This document shows, piece after piece, positions 8,291 to 14,925 of a stretch of 15,140 nucleotides of DNA; within the stretch, counting starts at the first letter, position 1, and each line of letters begins with the position of its first letter. A model generated the notes under the pieces. The model was not told where the DNA came from. It saw only the letters and a list, made by a program, of their open reading frames with translations, and ran no database searches. Where the stretch lies: assembly GCA_915063485.1 (NCBI GenBank), contig CAJZDJ010000047.1, positions 1 through 15,140 of the forward strand, read 5' to 3'. The stretch comes from an uncultured Actinomyces sp. Lineage in GTDB: Bacteria; Actinomycetota; Actinomycetes; Actinomycetales; Actinomycetaceae. The translations under genes were made by a program, and so were the position numbers.

Positions 8291-8381
8291 GACCATCAAG
8301 AGCAGCCGAGAGACCTGGATCGTTGAAGCTGCAGCAACCCCCCATTTTGGGTGCGGGTGCTACTGCCAGGAACGATGGAGG
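8291..8381 (+). promoter_or_regulatory. SAM-binding riboswitch (SAM-I clan, compact form without P4)
   Basis: The conserved core is visible: ATCAAGAG (8295-8302), GAGAGAC, TGAA, GCAACC (8334-8339) and GGTGCTA (8356-8362). P1 is CCATC 8293-8297 with GATGG 8374-8378. P2 is GCAGC 8302-8306 with GCTGC 8328-8332. P3 is ACCC 8337-8340 with GGGT 8355-8358 and CCC 8341-8343 with GGG 8349-8351. A pseudoknot pairs CCTGG 8314-8318 with CCAGG 8366-8370. The usual P4 stem is missing, as in SAM-IV or SAM-I/IV relatives. The 3' strand of P1 overlaps the first two bases of the metN ribosome binding site GGAGG (8377-8381), so SAM binding should block translation initiation. In addition, ATCGTT 8319-8324 can pair with AACGAT 8371-8376. 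That helix excludes P1 and leaves GGAGG free, a candidate ON state. Confidence 0.88.
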
Positions 8382-8386
8382 TGAAC

Positions 8387-9457
8387 ATGAGTCAACCAGA
8401 AGTAAATCAGCAGCAATCTATGTTGTCGCTGCGTGATGTCCACAAGGTATACAAAATCAAGCCCAAGGGTATTGCTTCAATGCGTACTCCTGCACGTGAA
8501 GTGCGTGCACTAAACGGCTTAAATCTTGAGGTTGCAGCGGGCACAATCCACGGCATTGTAGGTACCTCTGGGGCTGGTAAATCCACCCTAGTGCGTTGTC
8601 TAACCGCACTAGAAACCCCTACCAGCGGCGTCATTACCGTAGACGGCCAGAACCTGTCTGACCTAAATCAACGTGACCTGCGTGAAGCCCGCCGCAAGAT
8701 CGGCATGGTGTTCCAGCACGCCAACCTGATGGACGCGCTAACCACCGTACAGAACGTGGCTTACCCCCTGGCTTTGGCTCGTGCCCCCCACGGTTACCGC
8801 CGTGAGCGTGTAAGCAAAATGCTGGACCTGGTGGGTCTAACTGATCGCGCCGACTCCTACCCTTCGCAGCTATCGGGTGGCCAAAAGCAGCGTGTGGGTA
8901 TTGCTCGCGCCCTGGCCGATGAGCCCAGTGTGCTGCTGTGCGACGAGCCTACCAGTGCCCTAGACCCCGAAACCACCCGCTCTATCTTGGATCTGATCCG
9001 CTCCGCCCGCGACACCCTGGGCGTAACCGTAGTGATCATTACCCACGAAATGAGCGTAGTGCGCTCCATTTGCGACTCTGTCAGCCTGCTTGAAGCCGGC
9101 CAGATCGTCGAAGGTGGCCCCATTGACGAGGTAGTTTCCCGGGTAGATTCGCGACTTTCGCGTGAACTGGTACCGCTACCGGAAGTTAGCGAGAAAGTGC
9201 TCGGGCGCGGCGACGTCGTCGTCGACCTGGCTATTACTGCCAAGAAGGGCCAACCCGCAGCCGCCAAGATCCTGAACATTGCCGCTGACCGTGGCGGTGA
9301 CGTGGCCGGGGGCGTATTCCAGACCATTGCGGGGGCCCAGATCGGCCGCCTGGCAATTACCGTTGAACCCAGCCGCGCCCAGGGCCTAATCGATGCCTTG
9401 GCTGACGCTGGGGCCAAGCCAAGTTTGCGCGACACTAGCAAGGAGGTGGCAGCGTGA
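8387..9457 (+). CDS. metN: Methionine ABC transporter, ATP-binding subunit with NIL domain
   Basis: MetN (356 residues) energises uptake of methionine by the MetNIQ importer on the inner face of the membrane. From ATG 8387 the ATPase motifs are GTSGAGKST (Walker A, about 59-67), LSGGQ (about 162-166), CDEPTSALD (Walker B and D-loop, about 185-193) and THE with the switch His at 220. The C-terminal part (about 275-345) is the NIL/C2 domain that binds methionine and trans-inhibits transport in MetN proteins. ATG 8387 is chosen although the frame is open to GTG 8351, because 8351-8386 is riboswitch and GGAGG at 8377-8381 is five bases before ATG 8387. It overlaps metI by four bases. Confidence 0.97.
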   Translation: MSQPEVNQQQSMLSLRDVHKVYKIKPKGIASMRTPAREVRALNGLNLEVAAGTIHGIVGTSGAGKSTLVRCLTALETPTSGVITVDGQNLSDLNQRDLREARRKIGMVFQHANLMDALTTVQNVAYPLALARAPHGYRRERVSKMLDLVGLTDRADSYPSQLSGGQKQRVGIARALADEPSVLLCDEPTSALDPETTRSILDLIRSARDTLGVTVVIITHEMSVVRSICDSVSLLEAGQIVEGGPIDEVVSRVDSRLSRELVPLPEVSEKVLGRGDVVVDLAITAKKGQPAAAKILNIAADRGGDVAGGVFQTIAGAQIGRLAITVEPSRAQGLIDALADAGAKPSLRDTSKEVAA

Positions 9458-10200
9458 TGGGAATCGGTGAATGGCTATGGGATCGTTTCCTGGACATCTC
9501 CGACGCCACCGGGCTCACGGGTGCTTTTGGTGAAGGTACCTGGTTCGATAACCGAGCCGTGCGTTTGAAGATGGGTCCGGCAATTGACGAGACCCTGTAC
9601 ATGACTTTCGTTTCTGGCGCTATCACCGTGGTGCTGGGTTTAGCGCTGGGCATTGCCCTAGTGTCTACCGGTCACCGTGGCCTGACCCGCAACCAGGCGG
9701 TTTACCAGGTACTTAGCGCCATTGTTAACGTGGGGCGTTCCATGCCCTTCTTGATCTTAATGATCGCTATCATCCCGCTTACCCGCCTGCTGGTTAGCGA
9801 CACCACCAGTTGGCAGGCGGCGGCAGTCCCGCTAACCATTGGGGCTATCCCCTTCTACGCGCGTTTGGCGGAAACTGCGCTCGACGGCGTCGAGCAAGGA
9901 AAAATCGAAGCGGCCCTGATGCTGGGGGCCTCCCGCATCCAAATCACCTTTGGTGTGCTGGTACGTGAAGCCCTGCCCAGCCTGATCCAGGCGGCCACAG
10001 TCACCTTGGTGACCTTGCTGGGTTACTCGGCAATGGCGGCCTCAATTGGTGCCGGTGGCCTGGGTGCCCTGGCCTTGCAATACGGCTACCAGCGCTACCA
10101 AAACGACGTAATGATCCTGACGGTAATCGTCATCGTGCTCATTGTGGGCGTCATCCAGGTGGTTGGCGATATGCTCAGCCGCTTGGCTGACCACCGCTGA
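9454..10200 (+). CDS. metI: Methionine ABC transporter, permease subunit
   Basis: This 248-residue integral membrane protein forms the methionine channel. It has about five membrane-spanning segments, starting near residue 48 (ETLYMTFVSGAITVVLGLAL), and the coupling loop motif ARLAETALDGVEQGKIEAAL around 136-155 that docks on MetN. The first 40 residues are longer than in E. coli MetI. Start choice: GTG 9454 overlaps the metN stop as GTGA with AGGAGG seven bases before it. ATG 9457 directly follows and is almost equally possible. Translational coupling to metN keeps subunit ratios balanced. Confidence 0.96.
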   Translation: MMGIGEWLWDRFLDISDATGLTGAFGEGTWFDNRAVRLKMGPAIDETLYMTFVSGAITVVLGLALGIALVSTGHRGLTRNQAVYQVLSAIVNVGRSMPFLILMIAIIPLTRLLVSDTTSWQAAAVPLTIGAIPFYARLAETALDGVEQGKIEAALMLGASRIQITFGVLVREALPSLIQAATVTLVTLLGYSAMAASIGAGGLGALALQYGYQRYQNDVMILTVIVIVLIVGVIQVVGDMLSRLADHR

Positions 10201-10218
10201 TCCAATACAGCTTGGTGC

Positions 10219-10278
10219 CCCCAGTGCCAACCAAACTGGGGCGCGCAACAGCCAAGCGGCACCACCCAAGGCGCCTTG
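10219..10278 (+). repeat. Hairpin and palindrome in the metI-metQ spacer
   Basis: CCCCAGT 10219-10225 pairs with ACTGGGG 10235-10241 (9-base loop), and CAAGGCGCCTTG at 10267-10278 is a 12-base perfect palindrome. There is no U-tract. The 185-base spacer has no gene. The structures may mark an RNA processing or stabilising site that sets metQ expression apart from metNI. Confidence 0.55.
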
Positions 10279-10385
10279 CGGCGTCGCCCCTAAACCAGCG
10301 CTTAACGCGACAGCAGCCTTAAACCGGCTGGCACGCGGCGCCACCAGAACTACTTTCCCCACCTAAATTCACAAGGAACAAAATC

Positions 10386-11252
10386 ATGGCAACTGCACTA
10401 ATTTCTCGTCGTAGCTTCACCGCTGGCTCGCTAGTGGCCGCCAGCGCCGCCGTACTAGCCGCCTGCGGCTCCTCCAAGAAGAAGGGCGGCGACTCCCTAC
10501 CCAAGGGCATCACCGAGAAGGACGGCACCTACACCATCAAGATCGGCTGCTCCCCGGTACCGCACGGCGACATCCTAGAGTTCGTCCAGTCCAACCTGGC
10601 CAAGAAGGAAAACCTGAACCTAGAGATCAAGCAGATCGACGACTACCAGACCCCTAACTCCTCTCTGGCTGACGGCTCCCTAGCCGCCAACTTCTACCAG
10701 ACCCCCAACTTCCTGGAGCTGCAGGAAAAGGAGAAGGGCTACAAGTTCGAGTCCCTGGCCAAGGTGCACGTTGAGCCCATGGGCCTGTACTCCAACAAGC
10801 ACAAGAAGCTGGCTGACCTGCCCAGCGGCGCCAAGGTAGTGCTCAACTCTGACCCGGCTAACACTGCCCGTGGCCTGAAGCTACTGGAAACCGCCAAGCT
10901 GATCACCCTGGACCCCAAGGTTGACCTGCCCACCGACACCGACGTCACCTCCAACCCCAAGAACCTGAAGTTCACCCTGGTGGAGGGCGCCCAGACCGCT
11001 CGTAACCTCGACGACGCCGACCTGGTGGTGCTAAACGGTAACTACGCCCTGGCTGCTAAGAAGAACCCGGCCAAGGACGCCCTGCTGCTGGAGAGCGGCA
11101 CCAACTCCCCCTACGCCAACCTGCTGGTGGTGCGCGAGGAGGATAAGGACAATGAGCAGCTCAAGAAGCTGGCCAAGCTACTGAACAGCGCTGAGGTCAA
11201 GAAGTTCATCCAGGAAAAGTGGACTGACTCCTCGGTTATCCCCGCATTCTGA
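10386..11252 (+). CDS. metQ: Methionine-binding lipoprotein of the ABC transporter
   Basis: MetQ (288 residues) captures methionine outside the membrane and delivers it to MetI. The N-terminus SRRSFTAGSLVAASAAVLAAC has a lipobox LAAC (C27 lipidated) and a twin-arginine RRxF pattern at residues 8-11, so it may be exported folded by Tat. The mature part follows the NlpA/MetQ family, with IKIGCSPVPHGDILEF at the start of lobe 1 and the SLAANFYQTPNFLE segment typical of the ligand cleft. AAGGA at 10373-10377 is the ribosome binding site. Codon use is strongly C-ending (AAG, ATC, AAC, CTG), which suggests high expression, as expected for the binding protein. It is the last gene of the operon. Confidence 0.96.
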   Translation: MATALISRRSFTAGSLVAASAAVLAACGSSKKKGGDSLPKGITEKDGTYTIKIGCSPVPHGDILEFVQSNLAKKENLNLEIKQIDDYQTPNSSLADGSLAANFYQTPNFLELQEKEKGYKFESLAKVHVEPMGLYSNKHKKLADLPSGAKVVLNSDPANTARGLKLLETAKLITLDPKVDLPTDTDVTSNPKNLKFTLVEGAQTARNLDDADLVVLNGNYALAAKKNPAKDALLLESGTNSPYANLLVVREEDKDNEQLKKLAKLLNSAEVKKFIQEKWTDSSVIPAF

Positions 11253-11259
11253 TGCACAG

Positions 11260-11299
11260 GTGCCTAATGCCCGGGCAGCACTAGCCCGGCATTAGGCAC
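11260..11299. terminator. Long hairpin after metQ
   Basis: A 16-base-pair stem with one bulged G (11260-11276 with 11284-11299) starts eight bases after the metQ stop codon. There is no U-tract directly after it. It probably protects the 3' end or assists the terminator downstream. Confidence 0.75.
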
Positions 11300-11313
11300 A
11301 GCGTTAGATAATA

Positions 11314-11345
11314 AAAAGGTGTGGCCCCTAGGGGCCACACCTTTT
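11314..11345. terminator. Bidirectional intrinsic terminator between metQ and upp
   Basis: A perfect 15-base-pair inverted repeat (11314-11328 with 11331-11345) has A-runs at the start and T-runs at the end. It therefore carries a U-tract on either strand and can end both the metQ and the upp transcripts. Confidence 0.92.
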
Positions 11346-11359
11346 GTATTAGTGCAGTT

Positions 11360-11443
11360 GGTGGCGCCGGCCTGTAATCGGCCGGAGGGCAACCGGGGTG
11401 CCTACCGCGCCACCGCAGTTGCAGGCCGCTAGCTGCCGGCGCC
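11360..11443. repeat. Nested GC-rich inverted repeats downstream of upp
   Basis: Several overlapping pairings are possible: CCGGCC 11367-11372 with GGCCGG 11380-11385, GGTGGCGC 11360-11367 with GCGCCACC 11407-11414, and GGCGCCGGC 11363-11371 with GCCGGCGCC 11435-11443. They are mutually exclusive in part. GCAGTTG is also repeated at 11354 and 11415. No gene lies here. It may be a REP-like structural element or part of the upp terminator region. Confidence 0.6.
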
Positions 11444-11453
11444 GGTTAGCGGG

Positions 11454-12092
11454 TCAGTCAACTACGCCGTAGAGGCGGTCGCCGGCGTCGCCCAGGCCGG
11501 GGACGATGTAAGCGTTTTCGTTGAGGTGGTCATCCACAGCAGCAACCACGATGGTAACGTTGGCGCGATCTCCCACGGCTTCCTCAACGGCCTTGAGACC
11601 CTCGGGGGCGGCCAGCAGGAACAGGGCGGTTACGTCCTTGGCGCCACGCTCAAGCAGGTATTCAATGGCGGCGATTAGGGTGTGACCGGTGGCTAGCATC
11701 GGATCCACAACGAACACCTGGCGGCCAGACAGATCCTGGGGTAGGCGGTTGGCGTAGGTTTCGATCTCTAGGGTCTTCTCGTTGCGGCTCATGCCCAGGA
11801 AGCCAACCTCAGCGGTGGGCAGTAGGCGAGTCATGCCTTCAAGCATGCCTAGGCCGGCGCGCAGGATCGGTACCACCATGGGGCGCGGGTCGGCAATGCG
11901 GCGGCAGTGGGCGGTGGCCACAGGGGTGACTACATCGATTTCTTCGGTGTGTACCTCGCGGGTGGCCTCATAGGCCAGTAGGGTAACTAGCTCGTCTGCG
12001 AGCTGGCGGAATACGGGAGAAGGGGTCTCCTTATTACGTAGAACAGAAAGCTTGTGGTCAATTAGGGGATGGTCTGCAACATGAACACGCAT
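11454..12092 (-). CDS. upp: Uracil phosphoribosyltransferase
   Basis: This 212-residue cytoplasmic enzyme salvages uracil by joining it to PRPP to form UMP. The PRPP-binding loop [10 protein letters not shown] (about residues 128-137) is intact, and the C-terminal [15 protein letters not shown] is the conserved uracil-binding end. Other family signatures are [13 protein letters not shown] and GFLGMSRNE. The length is standard. The gene faces metQ tail to tail and is divergent from tadA. No Shine-Dalgarno sequence precedes ATG 12092. The -10-like TAAACT six bases upstream points to a leaderless transcript. Confidence 0.97.
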   Translation of the reverse strand: MRVHVADHPLIDHKLSVLRNKETPSPVFRQLADELVTLLAYEATREVHTEEIDVVTPVATAHCRRIADPRPMVVPILRAGLGMLEGMTRLLPTAEVGFLGMSRNEKTLEIETYANRLPQDLSGRQVFVVDPMLATGHTLIAAIEYLLERGAKDVTALFLLAAPEGLKAVEEAVGDRANVTIVVAAVDDHLNENAYIVPGLGDAGDRLYGVVD

Positions 12093-12104
12093 AGTGCAAG
12101 TTTA
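12092..12104 (-). promoter_or_regulatory. Putative -10 box giving a leaderless upp mRNA
   Basis: On the - strand TAAACT (12104-12099) is followed by six bases, TGCACT, and ATG 12092, without a ribosome binding site. The nine bases TAAACTTGC match those before the DUF885 gene exactly. Confidence 0.55.
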
Positions 12105-12170
12105 CGGTTAGGGCGGGCCTTGAGCTAGCGGGTAGGCTGACCTTAGCCCGTAATTGCAGGGAGGTGGCTG

Positions 12171-12689
12171 ATGCATAACTATGAAAATGAGGGCGCGGGG
12201 CAGTTGCCCGGGGAGGCTTTGACCGGCGCTATTCAGGCGGAAAAATATGGCCCGGCCATGGATTTGGCGCTGCATCAGGCGGCTTTATCTGCGCATTTGG
12301 GGGAGGTGCCGGTAGGTGCCGTGGTAATTAACGACGACGGCGAAGTTATTTCCCAGGGCCGCAACCGTCGCGAGGAACTCAATGACCCCACCGCTCACGC
12401 CGAAATTTTGGCGCTGCGTAGCGCCGGGGCCAAGTTGGGTACGAGTCATTTGGAGGGCTGCACCCTGGTGGTGACTTTGGAGCCGTGTGCGATGTGTGCG
12501 GGGGCTATGCTTTTGGCCCGCCTGGAGCGGGTGGTGTTTGCCGCCTGGGAGCCAAAAACCGGGGCTTGCGGCTCGCAGCGTGACTTGGTGCGAGATGTGC
12601 GTGCCACACACCGCCTGGAGGTGCTAGCGGGGTTGCGTCAGCGCCAGGCACAGGCGCTGCTAGAGGATTTTTTCGCCCAGCGCCGCTAG
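12171..12689 (+). CDS. tadA: tRNA-specific adenosine deaminase
   Basis: TadA converts adenosine to inosine at the wobble position of tRNA-Arg(ACG), allowing it to read CGU, CGC and CGA. The 172-residue protein has the zinc-dependent deaminase signatures HAE (H76, catalytic E78) and PCAMC (C106, C109), and the GACGS segment that supports tRNA adenosine specificity rather than free cytidine. The first 25 residues are an extension over the usual family start. ATG 12171 is nevertheless supported by AGGGAGG (12158-12164), six bases ahead. It is divergent from upp across 78 bases. A free-nucleoside cytidine deaminase is less likely, given the length and motif spacing. Confidence 0.92.
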   Translation: MHNYENEGAGQLPGEALTGAIQAEKYGPAMDLALHQAALSAHLGEVPVGAVVINDDGEVISQGRNRREELNDPTAHAEILALRSAGAKLGTSHLEGCTLVVTLEPCAMCAGAMLLARLERVVFAAWEPKTGACGSQRDLVRDVRATHRLEVLAGLRQRQAQALLEDFFAQRR

Positions 12690-12797
12690 CGAGTGTGGTT
12701 GGCTTCAGGGTCCGACGTCGCCCTGGCCGCTGTCACTGCCTGCGTGCCTGGTTTGGGGCGTGCACTTTCTATGTGAGTGTGGCTGGGTAAGTAAGGT

Positions 12798-12827
12798 TTG
12801 CGTATTGGCTGTAATCTCCGGTAAATT
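12798..12827 (+). promoter_or_regulatory. Likely promoter of tRNA-Ser
   Basis: TTGCGT at 12798-12803 and TAAATT at 12822-12827, 18 bases apart, place the start near 12834, a few bases before the mature tRNA 5' end at 12838. The 148 bases between tadA and the tRNA otherwise hold only a CAGGG/CCCTG hairpin near 12706-12725 around a CGACGTCG palindrome. Confidence 0.5.
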
Positions 12828-12837
12828 GGGCAGCCGA

Positions 12838-12925
12838 GGTAGCGTGTCCGAGCGGCCGAAGGTGCAGCACTCGAAATGCTGTGTGGTGCAAGCCACCCCG
12901 GGTTCGAATCCCGGCGCTACCGCCA
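12838..12925 (+). tRNA. tRNA-Ser(CGA)
   Basis: This is a complete class II tRNA with an encoded CCA. The acceptor stem pairs GGTAGCG (12838-12844) with CGCTACC (12915-12921), the discriminator is G12922, and CCA is at 12923-12925. The anticodon stem is CAGCA/TGCTG with loop CTCGAAA and anticodon CGA at 12872-12874, reading UCG. A long variable arm (GTGG...CCAC) and T-arm CCGGG-TTCGAAT-CCCGG are present. The long variable arm is characteristic of serine tRNAs. Confidence 0.97.
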
Positions 12926-12930
12926 CTAAT

Positions 12931-12961
12931 TCCCGTCATGCAATGCGTGGCGGGATTTTTT
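12931..12961 (+). terminator. Terminator of tRNA-Ser
   Basis: An 11-base-pair stem (TCCCGTCATGC with GCGTGGCGGGA, including two G-T pairs) with loop AAT is followed by six T at 12956-12961. It is a standard intrinsic terminator just after the tRNA. Confidence 0.92.
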
Positions 12962-12994
12962 GTTTCCGACTCGGATGCAAGACAGGGGGTGGCG

Positions 12995-13040
12995 GACCAC
13001 GATCACCAGCTTGTACAATTTTTAAGACCACGAACGTGGT
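12995..13040 (+). promoter_or_regulatory. Promoter/operator region of the XRE-ImmA module
   Basis: TACAAT at 13014-13019 is a good -10 box, although no clear -35 is visible. GACCACGA occurs on both sides of it, at 12995-13002 and 13026-13033, 31 bases apart (about three helical turns). The second copy is part of the perfect dyad ACCACG-AA-CGTGGT (13027-13040), located at the expected transcription start. This is the layout of an autoregulated operator, and the XRE protein encoded in the operon is the natural candidate to bind it. Confidence 0.5.
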
Positions 13041-13080
13041 GGTGTTTTATGTACACATCGTCTTATGGAAAGACCTTCAC

Positions 13081-13746
13081 ATGTTTAATCCAAGTGCGCA
13101 AAGCACCTTTGAAATTACGGTAGATGAACAGCTTGCAGAGCTGGACTTAACTGTGTCTGTTATTCACGATGCCATGCGTTCCGGGTTTTCGCGTTCTAGG
13201 GGTAGGACGGCTCTGGCGCCTAACTCAGCTTCTGGGATGGATGTGTATACAGATGGCGTCGAAAAGCTAGCAATGCGTTTGGTAGTGGAGGGGCGATGGG
13301 AAAAACTGGATGTTCAGAACCAGGTTCGTTTAGTTCACTCAGAGAAGCAATTAGTACTTATCCTTAGGTCTGCATCTGGAGTTGGAGATCTGTCTCAGCA
13401 GCCTATTGTGCCGCCTGTAGGTCCTGTTACGTGTGAGCTGTTTAGCGGTGACGAAGCAGGGCAGAAACAGTTGACTCTGCTAGGCAAGTCAGGTGAATTA
13501 CTAGAGTTGGGTGAAGAGGGGGCAGCTACTAGGAATGAGGAGAAGGTGTATTTCCTTCTTCACGAGAGATCGGAAAACACCCTGAAGCTTGAGGTTACGC
13601 AAGCTTCAGGTGTGGATAATAATGGGCATATCATCTGGGGAGAACGCATTATTTTGCCTCCGCTTGTCCTTAATGAGGAGCCAATTGAGGCTAATGAGGA
13701 TGAAGAAGGCAGCACATTTGATGTGTCTGTAGAAAGACGGCCATGA
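13081..13746 (+). CDS. Uncharacterised acidic protein paired with an XRE-ImmA protein
   Basis: A 221-residue protein I cannot name. The frame is open back to 12760, but that would run through the tRNA. ATG 13081 is the first sensible start, with a weak GGAAAGA (13067-13073) seven bases before it. No signal peptide or membrane segment is seen, so it is cytoplasmic. It is rich in Glu, with a very acidic tail (about residues 200-216), and looks mostly like beta structure. The segment about 165-195 (YFLLHERSENTLKLEV, then IIWGERIILP) resembles the conserved end of small proteins that I have seen beside ImmA/IrrE genes. That is recollection and not a search. It overlaps the next gene by four bases (ATGA), so the two are co-translated. 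AT content and codon use (TCT, CTT, GAT, GTT) differ from the left part of the window, suggesting acquisition. Confidence 0.8.
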   Translation: MFNPSAQSTFEITVDEQLAELDLTVSVIHDAMRSGFSRSRGRTALAPNSASGMDVYTDGVEKLAMRLVVEGRWEKLDVQNQVRLVHSEKQLVLILRSASGVGDLSQQPIVPPVGPVTCELFSGDEAGQKQLTLLGKSGELLELGEEGAATRNEEKVYFLLHERSENTLKLEVTQASGVDNNGHIIWGERIILPPLVLNEEPIEANEDEEGSTFDVSVERRP

Positions 13747-14870
13747 GGACCTTCGACGTAATTCAAGGGGGACGTTCTCAAGAACCTCCCCGGATGCATC
13801 GTGGACGTGGATGCGCGTCTCTTAAGTCTGTCCCGACAGGGGATACGTTTACGCCATCTAGGCTTCGATGGGCACGTGAAAGGTTGATGTTGACGCGCGC
13901 TGATCTTGCAGATGCTGCGAATATCTCAGTGTCTACGTTGACGGCTTATGAGAATGGACGTCGTGCTCCTCTTGCTGAGGCTAAGGAGCGTCTTGCTGAT
14001 GCTCTTGGTGTACGTCCAGAGTTTTTCTACCTTCCCGATATGGATGAAGTGCCTATGGAAGAGGTGAGTTTCCGTAAGGCATCGAAAACTTCTAAATGTC
14101 AACAACGCGCAGCTATGGGGGCCGCTCAGATGGCGGTCGAGTTTTTTGGTGTCATTGAATCGTCATTTAAGCTGCCAGACCTGCAGGTCCCCGAGATAGA
14201 CGACGCAACGCCGGAGCAGGCTGCAGAAGAGGTGCGTGCTCAGTGGCATCTAGCTGATAGACCTATAGCTGACATGATGAGTCTCTTGGAGTCTAAAGGA
14301 GTCCGTATACTTTCTTTAGACCATCGCTGTAAGGATGTTGACGCATTTTGTTTTAGTCGTGACGGTGTGTCATACATATTTGTATCGACTGTTAAAACTG
14401 CTGAGCGTCAGCGCTTTGATCTTGCTCATGAATTGGGGCATCTAGTGCTGCATGCTGGTGTGCCGGCAGACAGCGCTAACTCAAAGGAAAGGGAGAGGCA
14501 GGCTGACTCGTTTGCCTCAGCTTTCCTTATGCCTGCTTCGCGCATCTATACACAATCTATGAATGGTGCCCCCGTAGAGCGCATTCTTAAAGCGAAGAAA
14601 TACTGGCAGGTTTCAGCCATGGCCATGGCCCGAAGGCTGCATGATCTTAAGCTGTTGTCTGACTGGCAGTATCGTAGCGTGGTCATTGAGCTTTCGCAGC
14701 GTGGTTACCGTTCTGCGGAACCAGACGGTATTCAACGGGAGCAATCTCAACTACTTCGCAAAGTCCTTTTCATGATGGATGAACACACCACTACTGCAGA
14801 TACGGCAGCAGCTCTTCATCTCACTACCGATGTAGTACGCACCTATCTGCGTGACCTCACCCTTACATAG
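13743..14870 (+). CDS. XRE-family HTH regulator fused to an ImmA/IrrE metallopeptidase
   Basis: This 375-residue protein has an N-terminal lead of about 35 residues and then an XRE/Cro helix-turn-helix at about 38-98 (LRWARERLMLTRADLADAAN, then SVSTLTAYENGRRAPLAEA). A linker follows, then an ImmA/IrrE (COG2856-type) zinc peptidase domain around 170-280 with HELGH (H229, E230, H233) and the downstream ERQADSFASAFLMP, where E251 is the likely third ligand. The C-terminal 30 residues (TTADTAAALHLTTDVVRTYL) look like a second small helix-turn-helix. Such proteins bind DNA and cleave a repressor or partner under stress: ImmA cleaves ImmR in ICEBs1, and IrrE/PprI cleaves DdrO in Deinococcus. Xre-COG2856 pairs have also been proposed as toxin-antitoxin-like modules. 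The overlapping upstream gene is the probable partner. Composition is lower in GC than the core genes, suggesting transfer. Confidence 0.9.
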   Translation: MRTFDVIQGGRSQEPPRMHRGRGCASLKSVPTGDTFTPSRLRWARERLMLTRADLADAANISVSTLTAYENGRRAPLAEAKERLADALGVRPEFFYLPDMDEVPMEEVSFRKASKTSKCQQRAAMGAAQMAVEFFGVIESSFKLPDLQVPEIDDATPEQAAEEVRAQWHLADRPIADMMSLLESKGVRILSLDHRCKDVDAFCFSRDGVSYIFVSTVKTAERQRFDLAHELGHLVLHAGVPADSANSKERERQADSFASAFLMPASRIYTQSMNGAPVERILKAKKYWQVSAMAMARRLHDLKLLSDWQYRSVVIELSQRGYRSAEPDGIQREQSQLLRKVLFMMDEHTTTADTAAALHLTTDVVRTYLRDLTLT

Positions 14871-14894
14871 AATAATGTGTGACGTTGAGAATGT

Positions 14895-14925
14895 GGCCCC
14901 AGAATCAAGATCAGATTCTGGGGCC
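14895..14925. terminator. Hairpin after the XRE-ImmA gene
   Basis: A perfect 12-base-pair inverted repeat (14895-14906 with 14914-14925, 7-base loop) lies 24 bases after the stop codon. It lacks an immediate U-tract on either strand, but its position and strength suggest it ends the module's transcript. Confidence 0.7.

Noticed and set aside
8291..8381. T-box leader for the methionine operon
   Set aside because: The conserved T-box core is absent, whereas the SAM-I core, pseudoknot and P1 are all present.
8351..8386. Upstream start of metN
   Set aside because: The region is the 3' half of the riboswitch, and the ribosome binding site points to ATG 8387.
12760..13080. Open frame extending the 221-residue protein upstream through the tRNA
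   Set aside because: It would translate straight through tRNA-Ser and its terminator. ATG 13081 is the reasonable start.
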